Shown here in pieces: positions 5,983 to 6,388 of a stretch of DNA of 6,388 bases; the stretch's first letter is position 1, and each line of letters starts with the position of its first letter. The DNA comes from SXXZ01 sp041177965 (GTDB lineage: Bacteria > Verrucomicrobiota > Verrucomicrobiia > Limisphaerales > UBA9464), in NCBI GenBank assembly GCA_041177965.1, contig JBEGWF010000143.1, positions 1-6,388 of the forward strand. Direction: 5' to 3'. The translations under genes and the position numbers were made by a program. The notes beneath the pieces are model-generated. The model made no database searches. It had not been told where the DNA came from and saw nothing but the letters and a program-made list of their open reading frames with translations.

Positions 5983-6388
5983 GGGTGGGGCGGGGCGGGT
6001 TTGTGGGAACGGTTGAACTCGACGCAATCGGCGTAGCGCACGCCGGCGCCGCCGAAGATGTCCAAAGCCGAGCCGATGGTCAGGTGGATTCGGCCGCCGC
6101 CCACCCGCTCCACCGTGGTCAGGTCCGCCATCGATTTGGCGCCGCCGGCGTAGGTCGCCGGGATGGGACACCAGCGGGACAGGGATTCCACCAATTCGAG
6201 GTCGATGCCCTGGCACAGGCCTTCGACATCGACGGCATGGATGAGGAATTCGGAGCAGGACCTGGCGAGGTCGTGGCAGACGGCCTCGTCGACCTCCAGC
6301 GAGGTGAATCGCTGCCACCGGTCGGTGACCACCCAGTAGCGGCCATCCCGCTTGCGGCAGCTGAGGTCGAGGACCAGGCGTTCTTTGC
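5979..6388 (-). CDS. hisA: HisA of the eukaryotic HIS6 type, C-terminal half
   Basis: The C-terminal 135 residues of the histidine-pathway isomerase that converts ProFAR to PRFAR (fourth step), open at the right edge. The frame continues through the GTG at 6332 to the window end, so that GTG is internal. The readable sequence runs KERLVLDLSCRKRDGRYWVV, then RWQRFTSLEVDEAV, then EFLIHAVDVEGLCQGID, CPIPATYAGGAKSMADL and LTIGSALDIFGGAGV, ending near CVEFN. These blocks match what I recall of yeast HIS6 and plant HisA (EFLIHAADVEGLC, YAGGA, GSxLDIFGG) far better than ordinary bacterial HisA. The Asp in LVLDLSCRK (codon 6366-6368) sits where the second catalytic Asp of HisA (end of beta-5) should be. 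YAGGA and GSALDIFGG form the C-terminal phosphate-binding site of the (beta/alpha)8 barrel. Its stop overlaps the glutaredoxin start. The enzyme assignment is firm; the claim of a eukaryotic-type subfamily rests on remembered motifs, not a search. Confidence 0.9.
   Translation of the reverse strand, partial: KERLVLDLSCRKRDGRYWVVTDRWQRFTSLEVDEAVCHDLARSCSEFLIHAVDVEGLCQGIDLELVESLSRWCPIPATYAGGAKSMADLTTVERVGGGRIHLTIGSALDIFGGAGVRYADCVEFNRSHKPAPPHP

Noticed and set aside
5983..6318. N-terminal extension of the glutaredoxin frame up to 6318
   Set aside because: This part is the out-of-frame shadow of hisA (Arg-rich, no domain); the glutaredoxin fold begins exactly at the ATG at 5982.

Overview
The window is a compact, GC-rich bacterial chromosome segment with six genes and no RNA genes, mobile elements, CRISPR arrays or long repeats that I can support. 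The gene content suggests a Verrucomicrobiota or related PVC-group organism. The clues are a large secreted CotH-kinase protein flanked by lamin-tail domains, a membrane-anchored TPR protein, weak Shine-Dalgarno signals, and a HisA of the eukaryotic HIS6 type. This placement is inference; no rRNA or phylogenetic marker is present.

Layout: (1) 3-560 (+), the C-terminal 185 residues of a glutamine synthetase family enzyme, cut by the left edge. (2) 623-1537 (-), complete homoserine kinase (thrB), convergent with (1). (3) 1538-1680, a divergent intergenic region likely to hold both promoters. (4) 1681-2454 (+), a small membrane protein with two N-terminal TM helices and about four TPRs. (5) 2451-5699 (+), a very large exported CotH-kinase/lamin-tail protein whose proposed GTG start overlaps the TPR gene's stop (GTGA). 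(6) 5728-5982 (-), a glutaredoxin-like thiol-disulfide protein. (7) 5979-6388 (-), the C-terminal half of a HIS6-type HisA, cut by the right edge, whose stop overlaps the glutaredoxin start (ATGA).

Two transcription units seem clear: TPR-CotH rightward and hisA-glutaredoxin leftward, meeting tail to tail with only 28 bases between them. Nitrogen and amino-acid metabolism (GS-like, ThrB, HisA) surrounds a surface or secreted protein of unknown role. No stretch over 300 bases lacks a gene; the longest gap is 143 bases.

The points most worth following are the eukaryotic-type HisA coupled to a glutaredoxin, and the coupled TPR/CotH pair, which could be a membrane factor plus an exported atypical kinase. 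I see no clear evidence of a wholly new defence or mobile system.
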